Assembly: GCA_050248155.1 (NCBI GenBank)
Contig: JBFWSW010000007.1
Span: forward strand, 59,428-123,427
Reading direction: 5' to 3'
Length of the DNA stretch: 64,000 nt
DNA from: VFMC01 sp050248155
GTDB taxonomy: Bacteria > Actinomycetota > Acidimicrobiia > Acidimicrobiales > Ilumatobacteraceae
Shown: in pieces, positions 33,301 to 41,773 of the stretch
Position numbering within the stretch: position 1 is the first letter of the stretch
Layout of the letters: every line of letters begins with the position of its first letter
Notes under the pieces: generated by a model
Databases searched by the model: none
Told to the model about the DNA's origin: nothing
Seen by the model: only the letters and a program-made list of their open reading frames with translations
Made by a program: the position numbers and the translations under genes

Positions 33301-35142
33301 ATGAACCACTCCCTCCGCAACGTCGCGCTCGTCGCGCACGTCGATCACGGCAAGACCACCTTGGTCGATGCGCTCCTGCGCGCCACGGGCACCTTCGCCG
33401 CGCACCAGCAGGTCGTCGACCGGGTGATGGACTCGAACGACCAAGAGCGCGAGCGAGGCATCACCATCCTCGCCAAGGCCGCATCGATCACGTGGAAGGG
33501 CGTCAAGATCAACCTGGTCGACACCCCTGGTCACGCCGACTTCGGGGGCGAGGTCGAGCGTGCGCTCACCATGGTCGACGGGGTGCTCCTGCTGGTCGAT
33601 GCCGCCGAAGGCCCGTTGCCGCAGACCCGGTACGTGCTGCAGAAGGCGCTGGCGCGCGATCTGCCGGCGATCGTCATCATCAACAAGGTCGACCGCGGCG
33701 ACGCCCGGGCCGATGAGGTGCTCGACGAGATCTACCAGCTGTTCATCGACCTCGACGCAGGCGATCACCACATCGACTTCGAGATCGTGTCGGCCGTGGC
33801 CCGCGAGGGTCGGGCGATGCGTGGCGTCGGCATGCCGGCCGACGACGCCGACCTGTCGCCGCTGCTCGATCTGATCGTCGAGGCCATCCCTGCACCGCAG
33901 GGTGACGCCACGGCACCGCTCCAGGCGATGGTGACCACGCTCGACGCGAGCGAGTACCTCGGCAGGCTGGCCATCGGGCGCATCGTCAACGGCACGATGC
34001 GCCGCGGCGAGACGGTCGCGCTGCTCGACGAGGAGTTCGCCGAGGGACAGCCGCCGGTCAAGCGCAGGTTGGCGCAGCTGATGGCGTTCGAGGGGGTCAG
34101 CCGCAACGAGGTCGACGTCCTGAGCGCGGGCGACCTGTTCGTCGTCGCGGGCTTCCCCGAGGTCGAGATCGGCGACACCGTGGCGGCACCCGACGATCCC
34201 GTCGCCCTCCCTCGGCTGACGGTCGACGAGCCGGTGCTGCGGATGACCTTCGGTGTCAACACCTCGCCGTTCGCGGGTCGTGAGGGCAAGTACCTCACCA
34301 GCCGCCACCTGCTCGAACGGCTTCGCCGCGAGCTGCTCGGCAACGTGTCGATCAAGCTGTTCGAGACAGGTTCACCCGATGTCATCGACGTCGCCGGCCG
34401 CGGCGAGCTGCAGCTCGCCGTGCTCATCGAGTCGATGCGCCGCGAGGGCTACGAGCTGCAGGTCAGCCGGCCCGAGGTGATCACCAAGGAAGTCAACGGC
34501 AAGATCTTCGAGCCGCAGGAACGGGGCGTCTGCGACGTGCCCGACGAGCACGTGGGCACCGTCACCCAGGAGCTCGCGCCGCGCAAGGGACGCATCACCG
34601 ATCTGCGGCCCGGCGACGCAGGTCGCACGATCGTCACCTTCGAGTGCCCCAGCCGAGGGCTGATCGGCTTCCGGTCGCTGCTCATGACCGCGACGAGGGG
34701 CACCGCCCTGCTGCACCAGCACCACCTCGGGTGGATGCCGTGGGCCGGCGAGATGCCCGATTCGCGCGGTGGTGCGCTCGTCGCCGATCGGGTCGGACAG
34801 ACCACCGGGTACGCGCTCGACAAGCTGCAGCAGAGCGGCCAGTTCTTCGTCGAGCCCGGCGAGCACGTGTACGAGGGCATGGTCGTCGGCGAGGCGGCTC
34901 GCGAGGACGAGATGGTGCTGAACGTGGTGCGGGCCAAGGAGAAGACCAACATCCGCACGCACAGCCACGACGACGCCGTCAAGCTGCCGGCGGCCCGCAT
35001 CCACACGCTCGAGACGGCGATCGAGTGGATCGCCGACGACGAGCTCGTCGAGGTGACGCCGAAGAGCATCCGCATCCGCAAGAGGCACCTCGGCCTCGAG
35101 GAACGCCGGAAGGCCAACAAGCGCACCCACGCCTTGGCCTGA
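33301..35142 (+). CDS. typA: Ribosome-associated GTPase TypA/BipA
   Basis: A 613-residue translational GTPase. G1 is AHVDHGKTT, with G3 LVDTPGHADF and G4 INKVDRGDA. The BipA signature continues with domain V and the C-terminal BipA domain (NIRTHSHDDAVKLP, VEVTPKSIRIRKRHL). It binds 70S ribosomes and assists assembly or stress adaptation, mainly in the cold. Length is normal for the family. Confidence 0.96.
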   Translation: MNHSLRNVALVAHVDHGKTTLVDALLRATGTFAAHQQVVDRVMDSNDQERERGITILAKAASITWKGVKINLVDTPGHADFGGEVERALTMVDGVLLLVDAAEGPLPQTRYVLQKALARDLPAIVIINKVDRGDARADEVLDEIYQLFIDLDAGDHHIDFEIVSAVAREGRAMRGVGMPADDADLSPLLDLIVEAIPAPQGDATAPLQAMVTTLDASEYLGRLAIGRIVNGTMRRGETVALLDEEFAEGQPPVKRRLAQLMAFEGVSRNEVDVLSAGDLFVVAGFPEVEIGDTVAAPDDPVALPRLTVDEPVLRMTFGVNTSPFAGREGKYLTSRHLLERLRRELLGNVSIKLFETGSPDVIDVAGRGELQLAVLIESMRREGYELQVSRPEVITKEVNGKIFEPQERGVCDVPDEHVGTVTQELAPRKGRITDLRPGDAGRTIVTFECPSRGLIGFRSLLMTATRGTALLHQHHLGWMPWAGEMPDSRGGALVADRVGQTTGYALDKLQQSGQFFVEPGEHVYEGMVVGEAAREDEMVLNVVRAKEKTNIRTHSHDDAVKLPAARIHTLETAIEWIADDELVEVTPKSIRIRKRHLGLEERRKANKRTHALA

Positions 35143-35180
35143 GCGCCCGGTTTCCGGGGGCGTCGTGCGATGATTGCCGC

Positions 35181-35738
35181 ATGATCGATCACCTCGGGAT
35201 CCAGTGCGCCGACCTCGCTGCGAGCGGGGCGTTCTACGACGCAGTGCTCGCCCCACTGGGCGGCACCCGGATCATGGAGTTCGACGTCGCGATCGGGTAC
35301 GGGGTCCCGCCGAAGCCCGACTTCTGGCTCGGCATCTTCGACAGCGGCGACGGCTTCCGCGAATCGCACATCGCCTTCGAGGCTGCCGATCGCGCCGCGG
35401 TCGACGCGTTCTTCGCCGCAGCCGTCGGGGCCGGCGCCGAGGTGCTGCACGAGCCGAGGGTGTGGCCCGAGTACCACCCGAACTACTACGGCGCGTTCGT
35501 GCGCGACCCCGATGGCAACAACGTCGAAGCGGTGTGCCACGTGCCGGTCGAGGACCTCGAGCTCGAGACCTTCGACCTCGACCACGACGGCAAGATCTCG
35601 ATCGTCGAGAGCGAGCGGGCTCGCCTCGGCATCGTCGATGCCCGCCTCGAGGAGATCGCCGAGGAAGGGGGCGTCAAGGGCGCCATCGCCGAGGGCATCC
35701 ACCGTGTCGTCGACAAGCTCGACAACGACGAGACCTGA
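35181..35738 (+). CDS. VOC-domain (glyoxalase-like) protein with C-terminal EF-hand loop
   Basis: A 185-residue protein. Residues 1-120 form one VOC module, IDHLGIQCADLAASGAFYDAVL, with ligand candidates His4, His63 and Glu116 (RDPDGNNVEAV). Residues 132-143, DLDHDGKISIVE, fit a canonical 12-residue EF-hand loop (D1, D3, D5, G6, I8, E12). Two predicted helices follow (SERARLGIVDARLEEIAEEGG and AIAEGIHRVVDKL). The VOC part alone resembles small metal-dependent lyases and dioxygenase-like proteins. Calcium sensing is inference. ATG 35181 follows the weak hexamer GATGAT by 6 bases. Confidence 0.82.
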   Translation: MIDHLGIQCADLAASGAFYDAVLAPLGGTRIMEFDVAIGYGVPPKPDFWLGIFDSGDGFRESHIAFEAADRAAVDAFFAAAVGAGAEVLHEPRVWPEYHPNYYGAFVRDPDGNNVEAVCHVPVEDLELETFDLDHDGKISIVESERARLGIVDARLEEIAEEGGVKGAIAEGIHRVVDKLDNDET

Positions 35739-35755
35739 GCCTCGTCACCCGCTTC

Positions 35756-35783
35756 TCGTCATCCATGACGACACCCCGTGTCG
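35756..35783. terminator. Two overlapping small hairpins between convergent genes
   Basis: TCGTCA-tcca-TGACGA (35756-35771) and CGACAC-ccc-GTGTCG (35769-35783) are perfect 6-bp stems that share bases, so only one can form at a time. They lie between convergent genes ending at 35738 and 35810. Weak candidate terminator. Confidence 0.4.
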
Positions 35784-35809
35784 TGGCGGCATGACACGGA
35801 CCGTTCCGC

Positions 35810-36574
35810 TCAGCGGCGGCGGACGGCGGGATGGGGGAGCGGCGTGGCCTTCGGGCGGCTGAGGATGGCCCGCATGCGCTCGTAGGGCGCCTCGCCCACG
35901 AGGCCGATGATCTCGTCGCGCAGGTAGTCGTACACCGGCACCGTGCCGACGAAGGCGTCGGCCGACTCGGTGCACCACCAGTGGAACTCCTGCCCGCCGG
36001 GTCCCCAGTCGCGACGCTTCCACTCGCGCAGCGTCGAGGTGACGTGGCCGTTGTCGTCGGTGTGGTTGTCGAGGCGTAGCGGCAGCTGCCAGCAGACGTT
36101 CGGCTTCCAGTCCATCGGCTTCTCGCCTGCAGCGAGCGCGGCGTGGTGGAGCGCGCAGCCGATGCCTCCCTCGAAGCCCGGGCGGTTGAGGAAGATGCAG
36201 GCGTCGTCGACGAGCCGGGTCACCGTGTCGTCGTCATCGCCCGGCGCGAGGAAGCCGCCCTTGCGGCCCTTCTTGTAGAACTGCCACACGTCGGGGGTGA
36301 GCTTGACGACGGCGCGCACGACGGTCTGCACGTCGTCGTCGTCGACGAAGTGCGCGCCGTAGCTGCAGCAGCCCTGGGCCATCTCGGTGGCGTCCGCGTC
36401 GAGCACGCCTTTGCAGCCGTCGCCGTAGATGCAGCTCCAGTTCGAGCGGAGGAACGTCGCGTCGAACACCCACGTCCGTTGCTCGTCGGGATCGTCGAAG
36501 CTCACCCACTCGTGGCTGTCGAGGGGGATGGCGGACGCTGAGCCAGCGGTCGATGAGGCGCGTGAAACGGGCAC
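35810..36574 (-). CDS. Conserved Cys-rich actinobacterial protein, unknown function
   Basis: A 254-residue protein. Conserved-looking cysteines lie in NWSCIYGDGCKGVL, MAQGCCSYGAHF, DDACIFLNRPG, GIGCALHHAAL, NVCWQLPLR and WWCTESA. This spacing suggests a metal or Fe-S cofactor (inference). Proteins of this type occur widely in actinobacteria but have no assigned role that I know. GTG 36574 is fixed by TACATT 7 bases away on the minus strand. The longer reading overlaps the alaS start. Confidence 0.75.
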   Translation of the reverse strand: MPVSRASSTAGSASAIPLDSHEWVSFDDPDEQRTWVFDATFLRSNWSCIYGDGCKGVLDADATEMAQGCCSYGAHFVDDDDVQTVVRAVVKLTPDVWQFYKKGRKGGFLAPGDDDDTVTRLVDDACIFLNRPGFEGGIGCALHHAALAAGEKPMDWKPNVCWQLPLRLDNHTDDNGHVTSTLREWKRRDWGPGGQEFHWWCTESADAFVGTVPVYDYLRDEIIGLVGEAPYERMRAILSRPKATPLPHPAVRRR

Positions 36575-36581
36575 GAGAGCG

Positions 36582-36601
36582 AATGTAGGCGTCGGTAGGC
36601 T
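36582..36601. promoter_or_regulatory. Divergent -10 elements for the Cys-rich gene and alaS
   Basis: TACATT (minus, 36587-36582) is 7 bases from GTG 36574. TAGGCT (plus, 36596-36601) is 10 bases from alaS ATG 36612, giving a leader of a few bases. No Shine-Dalgarno precedes alaS. Confidence 0.45.
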
Positions 36602-36611
36602 CGGATGCACC

Positions 36612-39230
36612 ATGTCACAGCAACCCCCTCGCACCGCCGACGAGCTGCGCAGCGCGTTCCTCGACTTCTTCGCCGAGCGCGCCCACCAGATCGTGCCCTC
36701 GGCGAGTCTGATCCCACACGATCCGACGGTGCTGTTCACGGTGGCAGGCATGGTGCCGTTCAAGCCGTACTTCGTCGGTGACGAGACGCCGCCGTTCCGC
36801 CGCGCGGTCAGCTCGCAGAAGTGCGCCCGCGCTGGTGGCAAGCACAACGACCTCGACGATGTCGGTCGCACCAAGCGGCATCTCGTCTTCTTCGAGATGC
36901 TCGGCAACTTCAGCTTCGGCGACTACTTCAAGGCCGAGATCATCCCGTGGAGCTGGGAGCTCGTCACCGAGGGGTTCGGACTCGACGGTGATCGTCTGTG
37001 GATCACGGTGCACGACAGCGATGACGAGGCCGAGGCGATCTGGCACGAGGCGGTCGGCGTGCCGATGGAGCGCATCCAGCGGCTCGGTGACAAGGACAAC
37101 TTCTGGCAGATGGGCGAGACCGGCCCGTGCGGGCCGTGCAGCGAGATCCACATCGACCGCGGGCCCTCGTTCGGCCCCGAGGGCGGCCCCATCCACGACC
37201 CTCACGGCGACCGGTTCATGGAGTTCTGGAACCTCGTCTTCATGCAGTACAACCAGGCGGCCGACGGCAGCCGCACCCCGCTGCCCAAGCCGTCGATCGA
37301 CACCGGGCTCGGACTCGAGCGCATGCTGTGCCTGCTGCAGGGAGTCGATGCGGTCTGGGAGACCGACCTCATGCTGCCGCTCATCGAGACGGCGTGCAGC
37401 GTCAGCGGCCGCACCTACACGGCCGGCGACTACCACGACCGCGACAGCTTCAGCATGCGGGTCCTGGCCGAGCACGCGCGCAGCAGTGCCATGCTCGTCA
37501 GCGACGGCGTGTTCCCGAGCAACGAGGGACGCGGCTACGTCCTCCGTCGCATCATCCGGCGCGCGGTGCGCCACGCGTACCTGCTCGGCACCGAGAAGCT
37601 CGTCATGCCGTCGCTCGTCGAGACGGCGATCGACGTGATGGCGAACGCGTACCCCGAGGTCGCCAAGAACCGCGACTTCATCGTCGGCGTGCTCACCCGT
37701 GAAGAAGAGCGCTTCCGTCAGACGCTCAAGACCGGCCTCGCGATCCTCGAGGACGAGCTCGAGTCCAACCCGCAGCAGCTCCCGGGTTCGACGGCGTTCC
37801 TGCTGCACGACACGTACGGGTTCCCGCTCGAGCTCACCGAGGAGATCGCCGGCGAGCGCAACATCGGTGTCGACGGCGCCGGCTTCGATGCCGAGATGCG
37901 AGAGCAGCGTGAGCGTGCGAAGGCGGCACGCAAGGGCGCCGCCGCAGATGACGACCGGCTCGACAGCTACCGCGAGATCGTCGAGCAGTTCGGCACCACC
38001 GAGTTCCTCGGCTACACCGACCACACGACCGAGTCGCGGGTGCTGGCCGTCGTGCCCGGCGCGCCTGCCGACGACGGGACCGAGACGGTCGAGATCTTCC
38101 TCGATCGCACGCCTTTCTACGCCGAGAGCGGCGGCCAGGTGGGCGACGCGGGCACGATCGTCACCGACGCCGGGTCGGCCGAGGTCGTCGACACCACGTT
38201 CGCGCTGCCCGGCCTGCGCCGCCACATCGCTCGCGTCCTCGACGGTGAGATCGCGGCCGGCGCCACCGCGACGGCTGCCATCGACGTCGAGCGGCGCGAT
38301 GCGACACGACGCAACCACACCGGGACGCACATCCTCCACCACGCGCTCCGCCAGGTGCTCGGTGAGCACGTCAAGCAGGCCGGCTCGCTCGTCGGGCCCG
38401 ACCGGCTGCGCTTCGACTTCAGCCACTACGCGGCGCTCACCGACGACGAGATCGCGCGGATCGAGGAGATCGCCAACCACGAGACGCTGGCCAACGCGCC
38501 GGTGCGATCGTTCGAGACCACCAAGGACGAGGCGATGGCCATGGGTGCGATCGCCTTCTTCGGGGACAAGTACGGCGACGTCGTCCGCGTGCTCGAAGCC
38601 GGCAGCTCCGTCGAGCTGTGCGGTGGCACCCACGTCCGCGCGACGGGGGACATCGGCATCATCAAGATCGTCAGCGAGAGCTCGATCGGTTCGAACCTGC
38701 GCCGCATCGAAGCCGTGACGGGCGCGAACACGTTGCACCTCCTGCAGCGCGACGAATCGGTGCTCACCGACGTCGCCCGCCTGGTCGGCGCGTCGACCGA
38801 CGAGCTGGTCCCCGGTGTGCAGCGGCGCCTCGACGAGATCAAGAGCCTGCAGGACGAGGTGAAGGCGCTTCGCGGTCAGCTGGCGAGTGGCCGCGCAGGA
38901 GATCTCGCTGCTGCCGCCAGCGACGGCATCGTGGTCGAGCGCGTCGACGGGCTGACACCGAACGACCTGCGCGAGCTGGCCCTCGCCGTCCGCCAGCGGC
39001 CCGGCGTCGAGGTCGTCGTCCTCGCGGGGGTGAGCGACAGCGGCGGGGTGTCCCTCGTCAGCGCGGTCACACCTGCCTCCGGGAAGGTGGCCGGTGCCCT
39101 CATCAAGGACGCGGCCAAGGCCGTGGGTGGCGGCGGTGGCGGCAAGGGCGATGTGGCGACCGCCGGCGGGAAGAACGTCGCGGGGATCGACGACGCACTC
39201 GACATCGCCCGAGCCGCGGCGACGAGCTGA
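36612..39230 (+). CDS. alaS: Alanyl-tRNA synthetase
   Basis: An 872-residue enzyme with all domains: class II core (FTVAGMVPFKPYF, SSQKCARAGGKHNDLDDVGRT, ETGPCGPCSEIH), editing domain (NHTGTHILHHALRQVLG and CGGTHVRATGDIG with the zinc His/Cys set) and C-Ala domain with a Gly-rich GGGGGGKGD end. It charges tRNA-Ala and clears Ser-tRNA-Ala. It heads the long operon alaS-ruvX-mltG-aro, a usual actinobacterial order. Confidence 0.97.
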   Translation: MSQQPPRTADELRSAFLDFFAERAHQIVPSASLIPHDPTVLFTVAGMVPFKPYFVGDETPPFRRAVSSQKCARAGGKHNDLDDVGRTKRHLVFFEMLGNFSFGDYFKAEIIPWSWELVTEGFGLDGDRLWITVHDSDDEAEAIWHEAVGVPMERIQRLGDKDNFWQMGETGPCGPCSEIHIDRGPSFGPEGGPIHDPHGDRFMEFWNLVFMQYNQAADGSRTPLPKPSIDTGLGLERMLCLLQGVDAVWETDLMLPLIETACSVSGRTYTAGDYHDRDSFSMRVLAEHARSSAMLVSDGVFPSNEGRGYVLRRIIRRAVRHAYLLGTEKLVMPSLVETAIDVMANAYPEVAKNRDFIVGVLTREEERFRQTLKTGLAILEDELESNPQQLPGSTAFLLHDTYGFPLELTEEIAGERNIGVDGAGFDAEMREQRERAKAARKGAAADDDRLDSYREIVEQFGTTEFLGYTDHTTESRVLAVVPGAPADDGTETVEIFLDRTPFYAESGGQVGDAGTIVTDAGSAEVVDTTFALPGLRRHIARVLDGEIAAGATATAAIDVERRDATRRNHTGTHILHHALRQVLGEHVKQAGSLVGPDRLRFDFSHYAALTDDEIARIEEIANHETLANAPVRSFETTKDEAMAMGAIAFFGDKYGDVVRVLEAGSSVELCGGTHVRATGDIGIIKIVSESSIGSNLRRIEAVTGANTLHLLQRDESVLTDVARLVGASTDELVPGVQRRLDEIKSLQDEVKALRGQLASGRAGDLAAAASDGIVVERVDGLTPNDLRELALAVRQRPGVEVVVLAGVSDSGGVSLVSAVTPASGKVAGALIKDAAKAVGGGGGGKGDVATAGGKNVAGIDDALDIARAAATS

Positions 39231-39243
39231 TCCGGGCACGCTG

Positions 39244-39684
39244 ATGCGAGCGCTCGGCGTCGATCTGGGCTCGAAGCGGATCGGCATCGCCGTCAGCGAC
39301 CGCAGCGGCACGATCGCGACGCCCCTCACCGTCGTGCAGCGCAGCGGCAACGTCGCGGCCGATCATCGCCGGATCGCCGCGCTGGTCACCGAGGAGGAAG
39401 CCGAGATCGTCGTCGTCGGGTTGCCGCTGAACATGAACGGCACCGCAGGCCCGGCGGCCAAGGCTGCCATCGCCGAGGCGGAGGCCTTGAGTACCGTGGT
39501 CGGCGTGCCCGTGGAGACCTTCGACGAGCGTCGGACCACCGTGGTGGCCGACCAGGCGATGCGCGAGTTCCGCATGCGCGCCGAGGCCCGCCGTCGGATC
39601 GTCGACAAGGTGGCCGCGGCCGTGATGCTGCAGTACTGGCTCGACGGGCGTCAGGGACGCACGGCAGCGCAGGGACCCTGCTGA
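39244..39684 (+). CDS. ruvX: Putative Holliday junction resolvase / pre-16S rRNA nuclease YqgF
   Basis: A 146-residue RNase H-fold protein. ALGVDLGSKRIGIAVSD has the first catalytic Asp, VVGLPLNMNG the second strand, and ETFDERRTTVVADQAM follows. Family members process the 5' end of 16S rRNA, and resolvase action has been proposed. ATG 39244 is 13 bases after alaS. Its stop overlaps mltG (TGATG). Confidence 0.94.
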   Translation: MRALGVDLGSKRIGIAVSDRSGTIATPLTVVQRSGNVAADHRRIAALVTEEEAEIVVVGLPLNMNGTAGPAAKAAIAEAEALSTVVGVPVETFDERRTTVVADQAMREFRMRAEARRRIVDKVAAAVMLQYWLDGRQGRTAAQGPC

Positions 39685-40889
39685 TGTCGGCGCCGGTGCG
39701 CGAGCGCAATCGCCGGCACCACCCCGTGCCGATCCCGCCCGGCGAGTGGCCGGCCGACCCGTGGGACGACCCGGACGCGACGGATGCGATCGTGATCGAG
39801 CGGCCGGGTCGCCGGGCGCGCTGGCCGTTCCGTGCGGTGGTCTGGACGCTCGGCTGCTTGCTGATCGTGGCCGTCCTCGTCGCCGGGTCCATCGGGTGGT
39901 GGTACATCAACCAGATCAACCCGAAGGGAGATCCCGGACCCGCGGTCAACTTCACCGTGAACGAGGGGGAGACGATCGACTCGCTGAGCGAGCGCCTGCA
40001 GGACGACGGGATCATCACCAACGCGCGTGTCTTCCGCTGGTACGTCGCACGGCAGGGTGGCCTCGAGCTGACGCCGGGCTACTACCGGCTCCGGCCGCGC
40101 GACCACATGGGGAACCTCATGCGCGTGCTCGGTACGCCGCCCGCCGAGACGTACACGGCGGTCACGTTCCCCGAGGGGTTCACCGTCGCGCGCATGGCCT
40201 CGCGGCTGTCCGAGAAGGTGCCGCAGATGTTGGTGAGCGACTTCGTGAAGGCCACCTCCGACGGCACGGTCAGGTCCGAGTTCCAGCCCGAGAGCGTCAC
40301 GAGCCTGGAAGGCCTGCTGTTCCCCGACACCTATCAGGTCTCGAACGGCGAGTCGGCCGTCCAGGTCGTGCAGCGGATGGTGTCGTTGATGGAGCGCGTC
40401 GGACGTCAGGAGCAGATCGTCGAGAAGGGCTACGGGCTCGGGCACAGTGCCTACGACATGTTGATCATCGCGTCGATGATCGAGCGCGAGGCCAAGGTCG
40501 ACGAGGATCGGCCGTTGATCGCGCGGGTCATCCTCAACCGGCTCGCGCTCGGTATGCCGCTGCAGATCGACGCGACGCTCTACTACAACCAGGACCCGAA
40601 CCTGCCGTTCGATCAGCTGAAGGCGATCGACACGCCGTACAACACGTACCTGCACACCGGCCTGCCGCCCACGCCCATCGCCAACCCCGGACGGGCCTCG
40701 ATCGAGGCCGCGCTGAACCCGGCCAACAACCCGCCCGCGGGTGGCGCGGCCTGCCAGAGCCTGCCGCGTGACCAGTGCCTCTGGCTGTACTACGTGATCG
40801 CCGACGAGGACGGCCGTCACGAGTTCGCGGTGACGCTCGCCGAGCACGAGGCGAACGTCGAGAAGGCGCGCGCCGCCGGCCTGCTGTGA
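39684..40889 (+). CDS. mltG: Endolytic murein transglycosylase MltG
   Basis: A 401-residue membrane-anchored enzyme that cuts nascent peptidoglycan glycan strands. A cytoplasmic Pro/Arg-rich head, one transmembrane helix (about 52-73) and a LysM-like NEGETIDSLSERLQDDGII domain come first. The YceG domain has EGLLFPDTY, IIASMIEREAKVDEDRPLIARVILNRL (catalytic Glu) and LQIDATLYY. NTYLHTGLPPTPIANPGRASIEAA is diagnostic. Coupled to ruvX and aroE by overlaps. Confidence 0.95.
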   Translation: MSAPVRERNRRHHPVPIPPGEWPADPWDDPDATDAIVIERPGRRARWPFRAVVWTLGCLLIVAVLVAGSIGWWYINQINPKGDPGPAVNFTVNEGETIDSLSERLQDDGIITNARVFRWYVARQGGLELTPGYYRLRPRDHMGNLMRVLGTPPAETYTAVTFPEGFTVARMASRLSEKVPQMLVSDFVKATSDGTVRSEFQPESVTSLEGLLFPDTYQVSNGESAVQVVQRMVSLMERVGRQEQIVEKGYGLGHSAYDMLIIASMIEREAKVDEDRPLIARVILNRLALGMPLQIDATLYYNQDPNLPFDQLKAIDTPYNTYLHTGLPPTPIANPGRASIEAALNPANNPPAGGAACQSLPRDQCLWLYYVIADEDGRHEFAVTLAEHEANVEKARAAGLL

Positions 40890-41767
40890 ACGGCCCACCA
40901 CCGATCACCGGCACCACCCGGCTCGCCGCCGTCATCGGCCACCCGGTCGCGCACAGCCTGTCGCCGGCGCTGCACAACGCCGCGTTCCGCGCTGCCGGCG
41001 CCGACTGGGTGTACGCGGCCTTCGACGTCGCGCCGGGCGAGGCGGCGCGCGCGCTCGAAGCGATGCGCGTTCTCGGGCTCGGAGGGCTGTCGGTCACGAT
41101 GCCGCACAAGGAGGATGTGGCAGCGGCCGTCGATGCCTGCACTCCCGCTGCGCGGTCGCTCGCGAGCGTGAACACGGTGGTGCGGTTGCCCGACGGTCGT
41201 CTCGAGGGCCACAGCACCGATGGCGACGGGTTCGTCGCATCGCTCCGCGAGGCGGGTTGCGAACCGGCGGGGAGACGGTTCGCGGTGCTCGGGGCCGGGG
41301 GCGCGGCACGGGCGGTGATCGACGCGCTGGCTCGCGAGCGAGCGGCGCAGATCGTGGTCGTCAACCGCACCCCCGCCCGTGCAGAGCAGGCTGCCGCCCT
41401 CGCCGGTGCGGTCGGCTCGGTCGGCGACCCGCTCGACGTCGCCGACGTCGACGTGATCGTGAACGCCACCTCGCTCGGCATGGGCGTCGGCAGAGGAGCC
41501 GGTACCGACGTGTCCGAGGTGCCCCTCCCGACGCGCCTCATCCGGCCCGCCCACGTCGTCGTCGATCTCGTGTACCACCCGCTCGAGACGCCGCTGCTCG
41601 CGGCAGCGCGGGCTGCGGGCGCGCAGGCGATCGACGGCCTCGGGATGCTCGTGCACCAGGCTGCGCTGCAACAGCAGCTGTGGCGCGGTGAGCTGCCCGA
41701 CACCACGGTGATGCGCACGGCCGCGCTCGACGAGCTGTCGGCACGAGAGCGCCTGCCAGTAGCCTGA
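40886..41767 (+). CDS. aroE: Shikimate dehydrogenase
   Basis: A 293-residue NADP-dependent enzyme reducing 3-dehydroshikimate. SLSPALHNAAFRAAG binds shikimate, SVTMPHKEDV has the catalytic Lys and STDGDGF the paired Asp. GAGGAARAVIDAL and NRTPARAEQ form the NADP site. It overlaps mltG by GTGA and begins the shikimate gene block. Confidence 0.95.
   Translation: MNGPPPITGTTRLAAVIGHPVAHSLSPALHNAAFRAAGADWVYAAFDVAPGEAARALEAMRVLGLGGLSVTMPHKEDVAAAVDACTPAARSLASVNTVVRLPDGRLEGHSTDGDGFVASLREAGCEPAGRRFAVLGAGGAARAVIDALARERAAQIVVVNRTPARAEQAAALAGAVGSVGDPLDVADVDVIVNATSLGMGVGRGAGTDVSEVPLPTRLIRPAHVVVDLVYHPLETPLLAAARAAGAQAIDGLGMLVHQAALQQQLWRGELPDTTVMRTAALDELSARERLPVA
41760..41765 (+). promoter_or_regulatory. 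Possible internal promoter (-10) for aroC
   Basis: TAGCCT, overlapping the aroE stop, lies 8 bases before ATG 41774. This is the same arrangement as the leaderless starts elsewhere, so aroC and later genes may have a second promoter. Confidence 0.35.
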
Positions 41768-41773
41768 CCCGCG

